From: DATAGF01 sp963819845
GTDB lineage: Bacteria > Actinomycetota > Thermoleophilia > Miltoncostaeales > Miltoncostaeaceae
Reading direction: 5' to 3'
NCBI GenBank assembly: GCA_963819845.1
Contig: CAWFXQ010000009.1
Span: 1 to 64,000, forward strand
Length of the DNA stretch: 64,000 nt
A program made the translations under genes and the position numbers. Of the stretch, positions 8,879-17,396 are shown one piece after another (within the stretch, counting starts at the first letter, position 1; each line of letters begins with the position of its first letter). A model generated the notes under the pieces. That model made no database searches. It was not told where the DNA came from and was given only the letters and a program-made list of their open reading frames with translations.

Positions 8879-8922
8879 CTCCGGAGCCAGAGGTCGCAGG
8901 TTCGAATCCTGCCGCGCGTGCT
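8879..8922 (+). repeat. tRNA-Arg(CCG) 3' fragment, copy 2 (att-like)
   Basis: Identical over 44 bases to 8155-8198, in the same orientation and 724 bases away. Flanks differ, except for similar TGC-rich bases just upstream. As in copy 1, the 5' half of the tRNA is missing. The pair could be attL/attR of a collapsed integrated element or successive integrations at one tRNA gene. Confidence 0.8.
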
Positions 8923-8947
8923 GAAACCGCGTGCACAAGCGGGTTTC
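8923..8947 (+). terminator. Hairpin after tRNA fragment copy 2
   Basis: GAAACC-GC / GC-GGGTTTC stem directly after the tRNA fragment with a loop of about eight bases. Different sequence from the hairpin after copy 1, so the two fragments were probably not made by a simple duplication of the flanks. Confidence 0.4.
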
Positions 8948-9109
8948 GCGGCGGAGGCGCGTGTCATAAGCGCCACAAGCACCCGGGGCGCTCTCCCCGT
9001 GCCCCCCGCAGATTCGGCGCCCCGGTGCCGACCGCCGGGCGCCACCGGGCGTCGAAAGCCGCGGCGGCCGGCCCCGCCTCGCAGGAGCCGCCGCAGCCGG
9101 ACGCGGGCG

Positions 9110-9235
9110 TCAGATCAGGTGGAGGTCCTGCGGCCGGGGAATGGTGGTGGCCGCCGCCGGCCCCTCCACGCGCGTCCAACGGCGCCTGCGAACGTAGTCG
9201 AGTGGATGTGTCCAGGTGGTGGTGGTGGTGGACAT
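9110..9235 (-). CDS. Small hypothetical protein (41 residues)
   Basis: An ATG at 9235 has a strong ribosome site (GAGGGAGG) eight bases before it. The product begins with a run of threonines (STTTTTWTHPLDY), then VRRRRWTRVEG and ends PRPQDLHLI. It is hydrophilic and basic, without a membrane segment. I do not recognise a family. The Thr run is encoded by a simple ACC repeat, so this could also be a chance frame; the good ribosome site is the argument for it. Confidence 0.35.
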   Translation of the reverse strand: MSTTTTTWTHPLDYVRRRRWTRVEGPAAATTIPRPQDLHLI

Positions 9236-9571
9236 ATCGAACCCTCCCTCGGGTGTAGCCGTCGCCGATGGGGACCCGGTGCGCGGCGACGCTCCCACGC
9301 CGCGGCCAAGGCGCGGTTACCCGTGCGCCAATTCGAGGTGAACCTGAGCGAGCGGTGCCAACCGGCTCGGGGGTGATTCTCGACGCCCGTTCCTCGACGA
9401 GGTGGGGCAGGCGATCTACGCGGCCGGCGAGGTGCATTCCCGCCCTGGGCCTGGCCGCCCGCCTCCCATAGCTCGCGGAACCTGGCGGGAGCGGCGGTCA
9501 CAACCAAACCGCCTCCGCCCAGAAGATGTCGCCGCCGCGGGGGTGTGCTTCGACGGCGGCGACGCGTGGCG
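9236..9571. other. Intergenic region, nothing recognised
   Basis: 336 bases between the 41-residue ORF and the SnoaL-like gene. No frame with a credible start and known protein, no tRNA and no strong hairpin seen. Confidence 0.4.
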
Positions 9572-9958
9572 TTAGTCCATGAGCCCGTAGAAGGTGGCGG
9601 CGTCCCAGTAGACGCGCTCCTCGGCGACGAGGCCGCCTTCCAGCCGGTAGACGCTGACCCCCGGGAGCTCGATCTCACGGCCGCTCGCCTCGAGCCCGGG
9701 GATGTCTCCCGTGTGGTTGCCTCGGTAGGTCCACTCGAGCGTCGCGGTTCCCTCCCGCTCGTCAAGCCCCCGTACGTCGAGGACGCAGTCGGGCACCGCC
9801 GTCATGTACGCCTGCGCCTGGGCCGCGATCGCGTCGCGACCCTCCAGGCGCGCCCCCGGCTTGGCGTACTCCACTCGGACGCCGTCGGGCGTGAACGCTG
9901 CCGCCACCTTCGCGCCGTCCCGCGCGTTCCACCCGTCGATGAGTGCTTGCACGGACAC
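9572..9958 (-). CDS. SnoaL-like / NTF2-fold protein
   Basis: A 128-residue protein of the NTF2-like superfamily. The start helix LIDGWNARDGAKVAAAF, the strand DGVRVEY, GRDAIAAQAQAYM and the later strands ATLEWTYRGNHTG and GVSVYRLEGGLVAEE match the nuclear-transport-factor-2 fold of SnoaL ester cyclases and polyketide-cyclase-like proteins. I chose the GTG at 9958, just after AAGGGGGGCA; the longer frame adds unrelated residues. No neighbour suggests a substrate. Confidence 0.75.
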   Translation of the reverse strand: MSVQALIDGWNARDGAKVAAAFTPDGVRVEYAKPGARLEGRDAIAAQAQAYMTAVPDCVLDVRGLDEREGTATLEWTYRGNHTGDIPGLEASGREIELPGVSVYRLEGGLVAEERVYWDAATFYGLMD

Positions 9959-10070
9959 CTTGCCCCCCTTCCGCTCCGAGGATGGCACGGCCGACCGCGC
10001 CACCGTTTCGCAAGCATGCGGCCGGGAAGCTGCCCGTGGCAAGCCCCGCGCGTTGGGCTCGGCCGAGCGG

Positions 10071-11144
10071 TCACGGCGTCACCGCGACCTTGATCACGCC
10101 GTCCTCCTGGTTCGAGAAGAGGGAGTAGGCCTCCTCGATCTCGTCCAGAGCGAACCGGTGCGTGATGAGCTGGCCGAGGTTCAGGCGGCCGGTCTTCACG
10201 AGGGTCATCAGGGCGCCGAGTCGCTTCTTGCCGCCGGGGCAGAGGGTGGTGCGGATGTCGATGTCGCCGATGCCGTAGATGAACGGCTCGAGCGGGATCG
10301 TCACCTTGTCGCCGTAGACGCCGAGCGACGACACGATGCCGGCCGGCCGCACGGCCTTCAAGCAGTTCTCGAACGTCTCCTGGATCCCGAGCGCCTCGAT
10401 CGCCACGTCGGCGCCGCGGCCGTCGGTCAGCGCCTTCACCTTCGCGACCGGGTCTTCCTGGGTGTAGTCGATGACGATGTCGGCGCCCATGGTGCGGGCC
10501 ATCTCGAGGCGCGTCGGGTTCGCGTCCACGGCGATCACGAGCCCCGCGCCGCGCAGGCGTGCGCCGGCCGTGGCGCAGAGCCCGATCGGCCCCTGGGCGA
10601 ACACGACCACCGAGTCGCCGAGCTGGACATCGGCGGTCTCGACCGCCGAGATGCCGGTGGTGGCGATGTCGGTGACGAAGAGGACCTCCTCGTCGGAAAG
10701 GCCCTCGGGGATCTTGGCGAGGTTGGCCTGCGCGTAGGGAACCCGGAAGTACTCGGCCTGGACGCCGTCCATGGAGTTGCCGAGGCGCCAGCCGCCGATG
10801 ATGCCCCACTGGTCCTCGAAGCCGGCGCACTGCGAGAAGTCGCCGGCCTGGCAGAAGTAGCAGGTGCCGCACGGGGTGATGGCACCGACCACGACTCGGT
10901 CCCCGACCTCGTAGCCCTTGACCGCCTCGCCGACCTCCTGGATGACCCCGGCAGGCTCGTGGCCCACGACGCGGCCCGGGGCGACCGGGTACTCCCCGCG
11001 CCAGATGTGGGAGTCGGTGCCGCAGATCGTCGTGGTGGTGATCTTCACGATCGCTTCGGTGGGGCCGCACCGCGGCACGGGCACCTCTTCGATGTGGATG
11101 TCGCGGACCTCCTTGAAGACGGCCGCGCGCATGGTCTCCGGCAT
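10071..11144 (-). CDS. Zinc-dependent medium-chain alcohol dehydrogenase
   Basis: 357-residue MDR-family enzyme. Catalytic zinc ligands: Cys in TTICGTDSH, GHE in VVGHEPAG. Structural zinc Cys cluster in CGTCYFCQAGDFSQC is shorter than the usual four-Cys lobe but present. The Rossmann fold is around VVVFAQGPIGLCATAGA, and VIAVDAN (D after the second strand) suggests NAD. The overall pattern is nearest to isopropanol/threonine-type dehydrogenases. Start ATG at 11144 behind GAGAGGAG. It is transcribed away from the sensor kinase at 11387; no operon partner. Confidence 0.88.
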   Translation of the reverse strand: MPETMRAAVFKEVRDIHIEEVPVPRCGPTEAIVKITTTTICGTDSHIWRGEYPVAPGRVVGHEPAGVIQEVGEAVKGYEVGDRVVVGAITPCGTCYFCQAGDFSQCAGFEDQWGIIGGWRLGNSMDGVQAEYFRVPYAQANLAKIPEGLSDEEVLFVTDIATTGISAVETADVQLGDSVVVFAQGPIGLCATAGARLRGAGLVIAVDANPTRLEMARTMGADIVIDYTQEDPVAKVKALTDGRGADVAIEALGIQETFENCLKAVRPAGIVSSLGVYGDKVTIPLEPFIYGIGDIDIRTTLCPGGKKRLGALMTLVKTGRLNLGQLITHRFALDEIEEAYSLFSNQEDGVIKVAVTP

Positions 11145-11304
11145 GCAACTCCTCTCCGGGGGGCGGTCGGGCGCCGATACTGGCCGGGCCGCGCGGACGC
11201 GGCAACGCGCGGATGCCTTCGCCGGCTCGGCACCGCCTGCCGGGTGGCGCCGAGACCGCCTTGGCTGCCGGGATGCGCGGGCGTGGCCGTCACCGGCCGA
11301 CGCC

Positions 11305-11321
11305 TCACCCGTTCGGGTGAA
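11305..11321 (-). promoter_or_regulatory. TTCACCCGAACGGGTGA motif, copy 1
   Basis: 17-bp inverted repeat (arms TCACCCG/CGGGTGA) lying 66 bases upstream of the histidine kinase start and about 160 upstream of the divergent alcohol dehydrogenase. A 15/17 match, also followed by GCGC, occurs at 16958 upstream of the quinoprotein operon. Candidate binding site of the NarL-type regulator encoded at 12589. Confidence 0.45.
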
Positions 11322-11386
11322 GCGCGCCTTGCCGCTCCGCTTGCCGAAAGCACTAGAGTCCTGCGGAGGTTGGGCGAGGGGGCGCT

Positions 11387-12592
11387 GTGGCATTGGAGAG
11401 TCTCGCGTGGCCGGCGGCGGTGCCCGTCGCCGAGGCGTCCGATACGAACCTGCTGAGGCGGGCGGACGCGGCGGGACAGCGCCTGTTCCGCGAGCTGGTG
11501 GTGTCGCGGATCGCCTGGGCGACGGTCTCCGAGGTCACCCGGCTGATCGCCGTCAACGTGGTCGGCTTCTCGCTGCGGGCGACCGGCTGCGCCCACCCCC
11601 AACCATGCCGCCTGCACCACTGCTTCGACCGGCTGGAGATGAAGGCCGTGCTCGGAAACCGCGGTCCTCGGCTGCCGGGCCTGCGCCTGGACCCAGGCGC
11701 CGGCGTGGGGGGCCAGGTGCTGCGCGACGGCAAGCCCTGCTACGTGCCCGCCTACGCCGACGCCCCCTTCGACCCCGCTCTGGTCGAGATCGTCGCCGGC
11801 GAGGAAGGCGTCCGCGCGCTCGTCGGCCTGCCGATCTCCTTCGGCGGCGAGGTCCACGGCGTGCTGCACGCCGGCCTGCGCCGCGCGGCCGAGTTCGGCC
11901 CCGGGCCGGTCGAGGCGCTGATGCGCCTGTCCACCTACGCCGGTGCGGCACTCGCCGCCGCGCGCGACCGCGCCCGCGTGGAGGAGATCGCGGCCCACCG
12001 CGAGCGGCGTCGCCTGGCGCGCGCGCTGCACGACGAGCTCGGCCAGCACCTGTTCGGCATCGGCATCACGGCGCGCCGCGCCCGCGAGAGCGCGACCTCG
12101 GGGCGCGCCGACCTCCTCACCAGGCTGCACGGGCTCGAGCGCGAGATCGGCGGCGCGACCGCCGCTCTGCGCGCCACGCTGCGCTCGCTCGACACGCCGG
12201 CGCCGTCGGGGGCCGTCGCCGTCAAGCTGCGCGAGGGGGCGGCCGCCTTCACCACCCGCACCTCCGTCCCCGCGCACCTGCTGGTGCTCGGGGAGGCCGC
12301 CGATCTCGATCCCGTCCGCGAGGAGCTGCTGGTGCGGGTCGCGCACGAGGGGATGCGCAACGTCGAGCGCCACGCCGAGGCGTCGGAGGTCATCGTCACC
12401 CTCTGCTACGGACCGGACTGGGTCGAGCTGGTCCTGCAGGACGACGGCGTGCGCGGGCTCACGTCCGGGAGCGGCACCGGGCTCGGCCTCTCCACCCTCC
12501 GCGAGGAGATCGAGCGGGTCGGCGGGGAGCTGCGCCTGGCCGCGAACGAGGACACCGGCAGCACGCTGAAGGCGCGCCTGCTCCTGAAGTGA
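11387..12592 (+). CDS. GAF-domain histidine kinase (NarL-system type)
   Basis: 401-residue soluble sensor kinase. Residues about 25-190 are a GAF-like sensory domain with several Cys and His (CAHPQPCRLHHCF), which could bind a metal or cofactor. The dimerisation/phosphoacceptor helix is RRRLARALHDELGQHL (HisKA_3 type, H of LHDE). The ATPase domain has RNVERHAEAS (N box), LQDDGV and GTGLGLSTLREEIE (G box). No membrane segment. Its stop overlaps the GTG start of the response regulator, so the two form a pair. Confidence 0.88.
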   Translation: MALESLAWPAAVPVAEASDTNLLRRADAAGQRLFRELVVSRIAWATVSEVTRLIAVNVVGFSLRATGCAHPQPCRLHHCFDRLEMKAVLGNRGPRLPGLRLDPGAGVGGQVLRDGKPCYVPAYADAPFDPALVEIVAGEEGVRALVGLPISFGGEVHGVLHAGLRRAAEFGPGPVEALMRLSTYAGAALAAARDRARVEEIAAHRERRRLARALHDELGQHLFGIGITARRARESATSGRADLLTRLHGLEREIGGATAALRATLRSLDTPAPSGAVAVKLREGAAAFTTRTSVPAHLLVLGEAADLDPVREELLVRVAHEGMRNVERHAEASEVIVTLCYGPDWVELVLQDDGVRGLTSGSGTGLGLSTLREEIERVGGELRLAANEDTGSTLKARLLLK

Positions 12593-13233
12593 GCCGCGCG
12601 CCGCACACCGTCGTGGTGGCCGACGACCACCCGATCGTGCACTCGGGGATGCGGCTGCTGCTGAGCGGCAGCCGCTTCTTCGAGCTGGCGGGCGAGGCGA
12701 GCAACGGGGCCGAGGCGATCCTGCGCTGCGAGCAGCTGCGCCCGGACGTCCTGCTGCTCGACCTGCGCCTGCCCGACCTCCCGGCCGCGACGATCTGCGC
12801 CCGCATCAAGGAGCGCCACCCGGAGATCGCCATCGTCATCCTCACCGCCCATCCGGAGGAGATGGCCGTGCGCGGGTGCCTGAAGGCGGGCGCCTGCGGG
12901 TGCCTCTTCAAGGACGTCAGCGAGCAGAGCCTGCTGTCGGCCCTGCGACAGGTGGTCCACGGACGGGCCGTGATCGACCCCCGCATCGCGGGCGCGATGC
13001 TGCCGCGGCGGGCGGGCAACGGCCGGGCCGACGGCGCCCTGAGCGATCGCGAGCACGAGGTCCTGCTGCTGATCGCCCGGGGCCTCACGACGCAGGAGAT
13101 CGGCGATCAGATGGCGCTCTCGGCCAACACCGTCAAGAGCCACACCCGGTCGCTGTTCACCAAGCTCGCGGCGCACAACCGCGTGCAGGCGCTGTCGGCG
13201 GCGCGGGAGCGGGGGCTGATCGGAAGTCAGTGA
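12589..13233 (+). CDS. NarL/FixJ-type response regulator
   Basis: 214 residues: receiver domain (VVVADDHPIVHSG; phospho-acceptor Asp in LLLDLRLPD; switch Thr in VILTAH; Lys in CLFKD) followed by a LuxR-type helix-turn-helix (LSDREHEVLLLIARGLTTQEI ... SANTVKSHTRSLFTKL, split here). The GTG start at 12589 overlaps the kinase stop by GTGA. Its C-terminus overlaps the convergent beta-propeller gene by seven bases. Likely targets are genes carrying the motif at 11305 and 16958. Confidence 0.9.
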   Translation: MSRAPHTVVVADDHPIVHSGMRLLLSGSRFFELAGEASNGAEAILRCEQLRPDVLLLDLRLPDLPAATICARIKERHPEIAIVILTAHPEEMAVRGCLKAGACGCLFKDVSEQSLLSALRQVVHGRAVIDPRIAGAMLPRRAGNGRADGALSDREHEVLLLIARGLTTQEIGDQMALSANTVKSHTRSLFTKLAAHNRVQALSAARERGLIGSQ

Positions 13234-14614
13234 CTCCGGGAGGTCGACTCCAGCCGCTCCCCGAGGCAGATCAGCGAGTCGCCGGGGAGGAACGGCGCCG
13301 CGCCGGTGCCGGCGAAGACGAGCCCGCGCGTCGATGACGGGGCGCAGGCGCTCGGCTCGAAGAGCGCGCCGTCGTCGCGCGCCCTGCCCGTCGCCGCGTC
13401 GAACTCATAGACCGTGCCGAACCCGCCCGGTACGACGAGCGCGCCGCCCGGCGGAGAGCGGGGCCGCGAAGACGACCCCGCCCAGCGAGCGTCGCCAGAT
13501 CACCCGTCCGGTGGCCGGCTCGAGCGCGGCGGTGGTGAACCGCTGGATCGCGCCGTCGTTGGAGACGGCGAAGATGCGCTTCCCGTCGGTCGCGATGGGG
13601 CCGCCCTCGGGCCCGTCGGTCGGGCCGGCGGTGCCGCCGGGCTTCTCGGACGCGGGGGTGAGCCGCCGATGCCACAGGCGCCGGCGCGCGATCCTGTCCC
13701 ACGCGTAGATCCCGTCCTTGTTGGCGGCCACGGCGCGGCGGCCGAGCAGGAGGACCGCGCTGTTGAAGTCGAAGCCGCGCCGGTCGGCGGGATAGACCTG
13801 GTCCGACCACAGCACGCGCCCATCGCGAAGCGCGATCTCGACGATGGCCGCCGTTCCCGGGTTGGGGCCGGGCACGGTCTCGTAGGGGGACCCCGTGGCC
13901 ACCCAGACCGAGCCCCGTCCCCCGGTCGACCGTCGGGGGCGCCAGAATGCCCCCGCCGTTCCCGCCGGGCGGCACCATCGGAGTGCTCCAGACCATCCGC
14001 CCGTCGCGCAGCGAGTAGGCGCTCAGCCTGCCCCGGGCGGTCGGAAGCTCGCTCCCGCTTCCCGAGCCCGCGAGCACGAGGCCGCCGACGATGAGCGGGG
14101 GTCCCCAGAAGTAGTCGTCGGAGGTCGTCGAGCGCAGCGGGGCCGAGCGCCAGATGGTCTTCCCCGTCCGCGCGCTCAGGCATCGCAGCCGGTCCGAGGC
14201 CACCACCAGGCGCCCTCCGGAGACGGCCGGGCCCCCGTAGAAGCCCAGATCGCGGTCGCCGTAGCGGGCGGTGGGGAAGCGGCGCCTCCACGCGACCCTG
14301 CCCGTCTCCAGGTCCGCGGCGAGGACCTCGCCGCCCAGGGACGCCGCGATGACGCGGTCGCCGACGAGCGCCGGGGTCCCGGTCACGCCCCCGGCCATGG
14401 TGAGCCGCCAGCGCTCGTACAGTCCTCTGGGCGCACGCGGAGCGTGCCGGCTCGCCCCCAGATCACGGGCCGAGCTGGTCCAGTCCCCGGCGGGCGCCGC
14501 CGCGGCCGGCGCGGCGGGCAGAAGCCGCCAGCCGGCCAGCGCGAGCGCGCCCGCGGCGCCTCTCGCCAGCAGCTCGCGGCGGTCGAGGCCGGCCGCAGCT
14601 GGGTGCTCGGTCAT
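13227..14614 (-). CDS. PQQ-like beta-propeller repeat protein (two apparent frameshifts)
   Basis: Exported WD/PQQ-type propeller of about 460 residues once corrected. It begins with a Tat-like leader (RRELLARGAAGALALAGW) and shows repeats of the form AADLETGRVAWRRRF, SARTGKTIWRSA, SLRDGRMVWS. Two one-base insertions split it: in the C run at 13913-13916 (correction gives TGSVWVATGSPYETV) and at 13447-13449 (correction gives SAGGALVVPGGFGTVYEF). With both corrected the frame ends at 13227. Three genes in a row (propeller, cupredoxin, quinoprotein) suggest a periplasmic oxidation chain. It lacks the clear catalytic motifs seen in the partner gene at 15110, so it may be structural or a partner subunit. 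Confidence 0.7.
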
Positions 14615-14643
14615 CGTGTACGCGCCGTCGTCGCCCGGCCGGG

Positions 14644-15009
14644 CTACTTCACCCGGATGTTGAGGATCATCCCCACGGACTCATGCGGCTGGCAGATGAG
14701 GCGGTAGTTGCCCTTCTTGAGGGTGATCTTGAGCGTGTCCTTCGCGGCCGGCTTGCCGGAGTTCACCTTGGCCGGGCCCTTCGTGGAGACGACGTTGTGG
14801 ACCCCTTGGACCCAGACGAACCGAACGGTCTCGCCGGGCTTGGCGGCGAGGGTCTTGGTCGAGAACGAGAGCGCGCGCAGCTTGACGACGTGCCGCTTCG
14901 GCGTCGCCGTCGCGGCCGCCTCCTGCGACATGCCGACCGCGACCGGTACGGCGGCCGCCACGGCGGCGGTGGCGATCATGGCGAGGGCGGCGCGGGGAGC
15001 TCGGTTCAT
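14644..15009 (-). CDS. Cupredoxin (blue copper protein)
   Basis: 121 residues with a cleavable signal peptide (residues 1-30) and a plastocyanin-like domain. Copper ligands: His in VHNVVS and Cys, His, Met in LICQPHESVGM. It is related in layout to the cupredoxin of the aio operon but has a distinct Cys loop. It lies between two quinoprotein-like genes, so it probably accepts electrons from one or both. ATG at 15009 behind AAGGAGT. A strong hairpin separates it from the upstream quinoprotein gene. Confidence 0.85.
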   Translation of the reverse strand: MNRAPRAALAMIATAAVAAAVPVAVGMSQEAAATATPKRHVVKLRALSFSTKTLAAKPGETVRFVWVQGVHNVVSTKGPAKVNSGKPAAKDTLKITLKKGNYRLICQPHESVGMILNIRVK

Positions 15010-15057
15010 GGAGCGACTCCTTGGCCGTTCGTCGAGGGATTGAGCGGCGCACCGCTC

Positions 15058-15093
15058 GGCAACGCCACCCGGAGCGGTCCGGGTGGCGTTGCC
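15058..15093 (-). terminator. Strong 15-bp hairpin between quinoprotein and cupredoxin genes
   Basis: GGCAACGCCACCCGG pairs perfectly with CCGGGTGGCGTTGCC across a six-base loop. It lies in the gap between the quinoprotein stop (15110) and the cupredoxin start (15009). There is no U tract, so it is either a weak terminator/attenuator or an RNA-stabilising element that sets different levels of the two products. Confidence 0.6.
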
Positions 15094-15109
15094 GGCGGAC
15101 GGCCGCCGG

Positions 15110-16741
15110 CTAGGGCAGACGGTAGGCCACAACCGAGGCCTTCTGGGCCTTGGTCGGAGCGAAGCCGGTCCCCACGACCACCAGGTCCTCGGCGATCGCG
15201 GGCGTCGCGTTGCCCTGCGCGGGACCGGGCTGCTTCCAGACCACGGCCCCGGTCGCGCGGTTGTACGCGTAGGTCACCCCGTTGAAGTACGTCGCGAAGA
15301 CGAGGTCGTTGGCGACCGTCGCGCCACCGAAGTTCATCCTGTTGACCTTCTTGTTCCAGATGGTCTTCCCGGTGGCGCCGTCGAGCGCGACCGTCTGGCC
15401 CGAGGAGCTCGCGAAGTCACAGAGCACGAAGCCGGCATCGGCGTAGCTCTTCTGGGGCCAACCACTGGTCGAGCAGAGGTTGTTGACCGGGACGTAGATC
15501 ACCCCGTCCGCGACGGCCATCGGGGTCTCGACCCCTCCCAGGTAGCCCGGGAGGAACTTGACCGTGCGACCCGGCGTGAGCGGGGCGTTGCGGTTCGGGC
15601 CGTCCTCGTCGCGGTGCTTGCCCACGTCCCGCTTCCAGATGAGCTTGTGCGTGGTGCGGTCGACGACGTACACGGTGCCCATCTTCCCGCTGAGCACGAC
15701 GACGTCGGTGGGCTTCCCGTTGATCGTGAAGGTGGCGAGGATCGGCCCCAGGTGCAGGTCCCAGTCCCTGATGTCGTGCTTGATGGCCTGGTAATGCCAC
15801 TTCCGCTTGCCGGTAGTGCCGTCCAGCACGACGAGGCTGTTCGTGTAGAGGTTCGGGCCAGGCCGGCTCGTCCCGTTGGGGAACTCCTCGGTCCCCGGGA
15901 ACACCCCCGGGTTCGCGACGGCCACGTAGATGTCGCCGTTCTTGTCCACGGACGGCGTGCCCCAGAGCCCGCCGCCGCTGTTGATCCTGGGGTTGCCCCA
16001 GAGGTTGTCGGTGGTCGTGTCGAACTTCCACCTGACGGCGCCTGTGGCCGCGTCCAACGCGAACACGATGCCCTTGCCGCCACCGCCGTAGAAGGTGCTG
16101 AGCGAGTCACCGGGGACGGTCGAGATGATCAGCATGCCGTTCCACACGAGCGGGGCCATGTCCACGCCCTCGCTCTTCTGGCGGATCAGCTTTCGCTTCC
16201 ACTTCACGGCGCCGGTGGCGTCGTCGAGGGCGAACGCCCCTGTGGACGTTCCCCCGAAGACGAGCCCGTGGCCGACGGCGACGCCGGTCGGCCCGGTGCT
16301 GAGGTCGTTGAACTTTCTCTGCCACAGGAGCGCGCCGGTCGCGCGGTTCAGCTTGAAGACGTTCGAGTTCATGTCCTGCAGGTAGACCGCGTCCTTCGTC
16401 ACGATCGGGTTCGCCGAGAACACGCCGAAGGGGCTCTCGCCGGAGAGCGCGAACGACCAGGCCTTCTTGAGCGTCGCGACGTTCGACGCCTGGATCCTGC
16501 TGCCGGTGACGACGCGGTCGTTGGTGTAGTTGCCGTTGGGCGCGGGGAAAGCGCTGAGGTTGGCGCTCAGCTCCGGCGGGGAGCCCGGTGGCGCGGCCTG
16601 GTCGGGCGTCGCCGCGCTGGCGATCCCCGCGGTGAGCGCCGCCGCCGCGAGCGCGAGAGCAGCGATGCGCAGGCCCCGCACCCCGAGACTCGGCGGCGAC
16701 CCTCCCCGGAGTCGCTGCCCCCTCTTCCGATTCCGTTCCAC
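15110..16741 (-). CDS. PQQ-dependent dehydrogenase-like quinoprotein
   Basis: 543-residue exported beta-propeller. A signal peptide covers residues about 25-43 (GLRIAALALAAAALTAGIASA). Propeller blades show the quinoprotein W-motif pattern (ATGALLWQRKF, ATGAVKWKRKL, ATGAVRWKFDT, TTHKLIWKRDV). The segment KWHYQAIKHDIRDWDLH matches the W-x-Y-Q-x3-H-D-x-W-D region that carries the catalytic Asp in quinoprotein alcohol dehydrogenases. No haem c motif (CxxCH), so electrons would leave through the neighbouring cupredoxin. GTG start at 16741. Substrate unknown. Confidence 0.8.
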   Translation of the reverse strand: MERNRKRGQRLRGGSPPSLGVRGLRIAALALAAAALTAGIASAATPDQAAPPGSPPELSANLSAFPAPNGNYTNDRVVTGSRIQASNVATLKKAWSFALSGESPFGVFSANPIVTKDAVYLQDMNSNVFKLNRATGALLWQRKFNDLSTGPTGVAVGHGLVFGGTSTGAFALDDATGAVKWKRKLIRQKSEGVDMAPLVWNGMLIISTVPGDSLSTFYGGGGKGIVFALDAATGAVRWKFDTTTDNLWGNPRINSGGGLWGTPSVDKNGDIYVAVANPGVFPGTEEFPNGTSRPGPNLYTNSLVVLDGTTGKRKWHYQAIKHDIRDWDLHLGPILATFTINGKPTDVVVLSGKMGTVYVVDRTTHKLIWKRDVGKHRDEDGPNRNAPLTPGRTVKFLPGYLGGVETPMAVADGVIYVPVNNLCSTSGWPQKSYADAGFVLCDFASSSGQTVALDGATGKTIWNKKVNRMNFGGATVANDLVFATYFNGVTYAYNRATGAVVWKQPGPAQGNATPAIAEDLVVVGTGFAPTKAQKASVVAYRLP

Positions 16742-16957
16742 CGTGCTTCCCCCTTGCGCAGGTGACGGCGACGACCCGTGGCGGGTCGATCCGAGACGCT
16801 CGCAGCGGTGTGACCGGCTGTAAACGTCGTTGTTGGCTGCGTGGCCCGTGCCGTCACGGGCGTCCTCGGCGATCCGGTCGACAAGAACCCGGCGATCGCG
16901 ACCTTCCGCGGAGTGCCCGGGCCGTCGCGCGAAGCGCCCCCGTCGCTCTCGTGGATC

Positions 16958-16974
16958 TCGCCCATTCGGGTGAA
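16958..16974 (-). promoter_or_regulatory. TTCACCCGAATGGGCGA motif, copy 2
   Basis: Matches the inverted repeat at 11305-11321 at 15 of 17 positions and shares the following GCGC. It lies 217 bases upstream of the quinoprotein gene. Candidate site through which the adjacent two-component system controls the quinoprotein/cupredoxin operon. Confidence 0.4.
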
Positions 16975-17180
16975 GCGCTCACCCAGAAGGATGAGGGACC
17001 AGGGCCGGCTGCGAGCTCTGCTTCGGTCGTCGATCCCAGGTTCGGAGCCGAGCCGATAGGTCGGCGGGGGACATTTTTGTCACCCTCGGCCACGCAACCC
17101 GGGGCCTTATGCGTCCCGGGAATGGCCCACGTCGCTGCGCCCGCCCAGGAACGTCCAGCAAGTAAGCAGGTAGCGTCCCC

Positions 17181-17218
17181 TCTCCCGGCGTTAACACGGG
17201 ATCAAATCCCGTATGCGC
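17181..17218. repeat. Intergenic element copy A with perfect 6-5-6 palindrome
   Basis: Contains ACGGGATCAAATCCCGT (17196-17212), a perfect inverted repeat with a 5-base spacer, between CCCGGC and ATGCGC. About 31 of 38 positions match 35979-36017. Position is 180 bases upstream of the flavodoxin gene and 440 upstream of the quinoprotein gene. Could be an operator or structured RNA. Confidence 0.45.
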
Positions 17219-17396
17219 GACTCATCGGTCCCCGCGGAAGACCAGCTCCCGCGCGCCGCGTGCCGCGGGCCGCGGGCCGGCGGAGGATGCCCACCGCGAA
17301 TCAGTAGTCCCCCGCAGCAGGGTCCCGGCGGCCACGGATTGCCCGGCCCCCCTCGCCCAGGATCATGCCTCTGGCCGAGTGATGAGGAGGCGTGAG

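Larger units (their letters stand above)
16742..17396. other. Long intergenic region between divergent modules
   Basis: 655 bases with no supportable gene. It contains the shared regulator motif (16958-16974) upstream of the quinoprotein operon and the palindrome-bearing repeat element at 17181-17218. The rest shows no known family in any frame. Confidence 0.5.

Noticed and set aside
8155..8922. Two functional tRNA-Arg genes
   Set aside because: Both lack the 5' acceptor strand and D arm; only the 3' half is present.
9110..9235. Dysferlin/peroxin-like motif in the 41-residue ORF (RRRRW)
   Set aside because: Five residues are not evidence; the arginines come from GC-rich codons.
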